A stretch of 5,340 nucleotides of DNA from an uncultured Eubacteriales bacterium (GTDB lineage Bacteria; Bacillota; Clostridia; Christensenellales; Aristaeellaceae), in the NCBI GenBank assembly GCA_900548145.1, contig URJB01000093.1, forward strand, positions 1 through 5,340, in the 5' to 3' direction. Under the pieces are notes generated by a model, which did no database searches, had not been told where the DNA came from, and saw only the letters and a program-made list of their open reading frames with translations. Positions 5,177 through 5,340 of the stretch are shown here, piece by piece. Position numbers and translations under genes: made by a program. The stretch's first letter is position 1, and each line of letters begins with the position of its first letter.

Positions 5177-5340
5177 GGGTGTGTTCCTCCTTGGTAGAGT
5201 GTGCGGATGAACCGCAACGGGAGAAGAACCAAAAGGGACGATTTTGTTCGACAGAACGCCTGTGCCGGGATGGAGTGCAGACAGCGGCGGGCAACCGGCG
5301 CTTTTCAGCCCGGCATTCATTGACCGACCAGCCCGGCGAG
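5177..5340 (-). other. galE upstream region with no clear promoter
   Basis: The only firm element in these 164 bases is the galE ribosome site (5186-5192). No pair of -35/-10 hexamers at 16-18 bp spacing is convincing on the minus strand. Possible -35 boxes such as TTGCGG and TTGCCC lack a TATAAT-like partner. The promoter may be activator-dependent, lie beyond the window edge, or belong to an upstream gene in an operon. I see no coding sequence here. Confidence 0.4.

Noticed and set aside
5219..5264. GTTC-N4-GAAC motif (GTTCGACAGAAC) as a LexA-type operator
   Set aside because: The Firmicute SOS box is GAAC-N4-GTTC. The half-sites here are in the opposite orientation, and galE is not an SOS gene.
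5177..5320. N-terminal extension of galE by 48 codons
   Set aside because: GalE proteins begin a few residues before the Gly motif. ATG 5176 has a strong ribosome site, and the extension is unlike the family.
5306..5337. Direct repeat CAGCCCGGC (5306-5314 and 5329-5337)
   Set aside because: Two nine-base GC-rich copies at the window edge are not enough to claim a repeat array or operator.
1..5340. CRISPR array, tRNA, rRNA, toxin-antitoxin or phage-defence system
   Set aside because: No regularly spaced repeats, cloverleaf, rRNA-like sequence or recognised defence domains were seen on either strand.

Overview
The window looks like the chromosome of a moderately GC-rich Firmicute of class Clostridia, most likely a gut Oscillospiraceae-type bacterium. 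This is inferred from the strong AAGGAGG ribosome sites before every gene, the SecG sequence type, sigma-A-type promoters with 17-bp spacers, and GC-rich membrane-protein genes. No taxonomic marker is present, so the placement is tentative.

Layout. Positions 1-61 look like the extreme right end of an IS3-type insertion sequence: the last 16 codons of a transposase-like frame, then a probable terminal inverted repeat. An AT-richer stretch follows, with its own promoter and a small secreted MORN-repeat protein (234-788) of unknown function. Next is a self-contained secG transcription unit (promoter 930-958, gene 990-1226, GNRA-capped terminator 1245-1278). A strong extended -10 promoter (1318-1346) then starts an 85-nt structured leader and a two-gene operon. 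The first gene encodes a 418-aa polytopic membrane protein with GT-C-like features (1438-2694). The second encodes a 425-aa O-antigen ligase/Wzy-polymerase-like membrane protein (2730-4007). A perfect 15-bp, bidirectional terminator (4019-4055) and a GC-rich palindromic spacer (4056-4156) separate this operon from the convergent galE (complement 4157-5176). The window ends in the galE upstream region, where I see no clear promoter.

How the genes may work together. galE (UDP-sugar 4-epimerase, with Cys at the position that sets substrate range) supplies UDP-galactose and possibly UDP-N-acetylgalactosamine. The two membrane proteins look like the membrane stage of a cell-surface glycan route, one transferring sugars from a lipid carrier and the other polymerising or ligating chains. 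This link is inferred from family resemblance and adjacency: there are no cytosolic glycosyltransferases, flippase or chain-length regulator in the window. secG (protein export) and the secreted MORN protein are separate units.

The most useful second-look items are the IS end with an outward TTGACA, the two-gene glycan module with its leader and possible coupled upstream ORF, the galE Cys299 specificity residue, and the structured spacer at 4056-4156. I did not find a clearly new multi-gene system.
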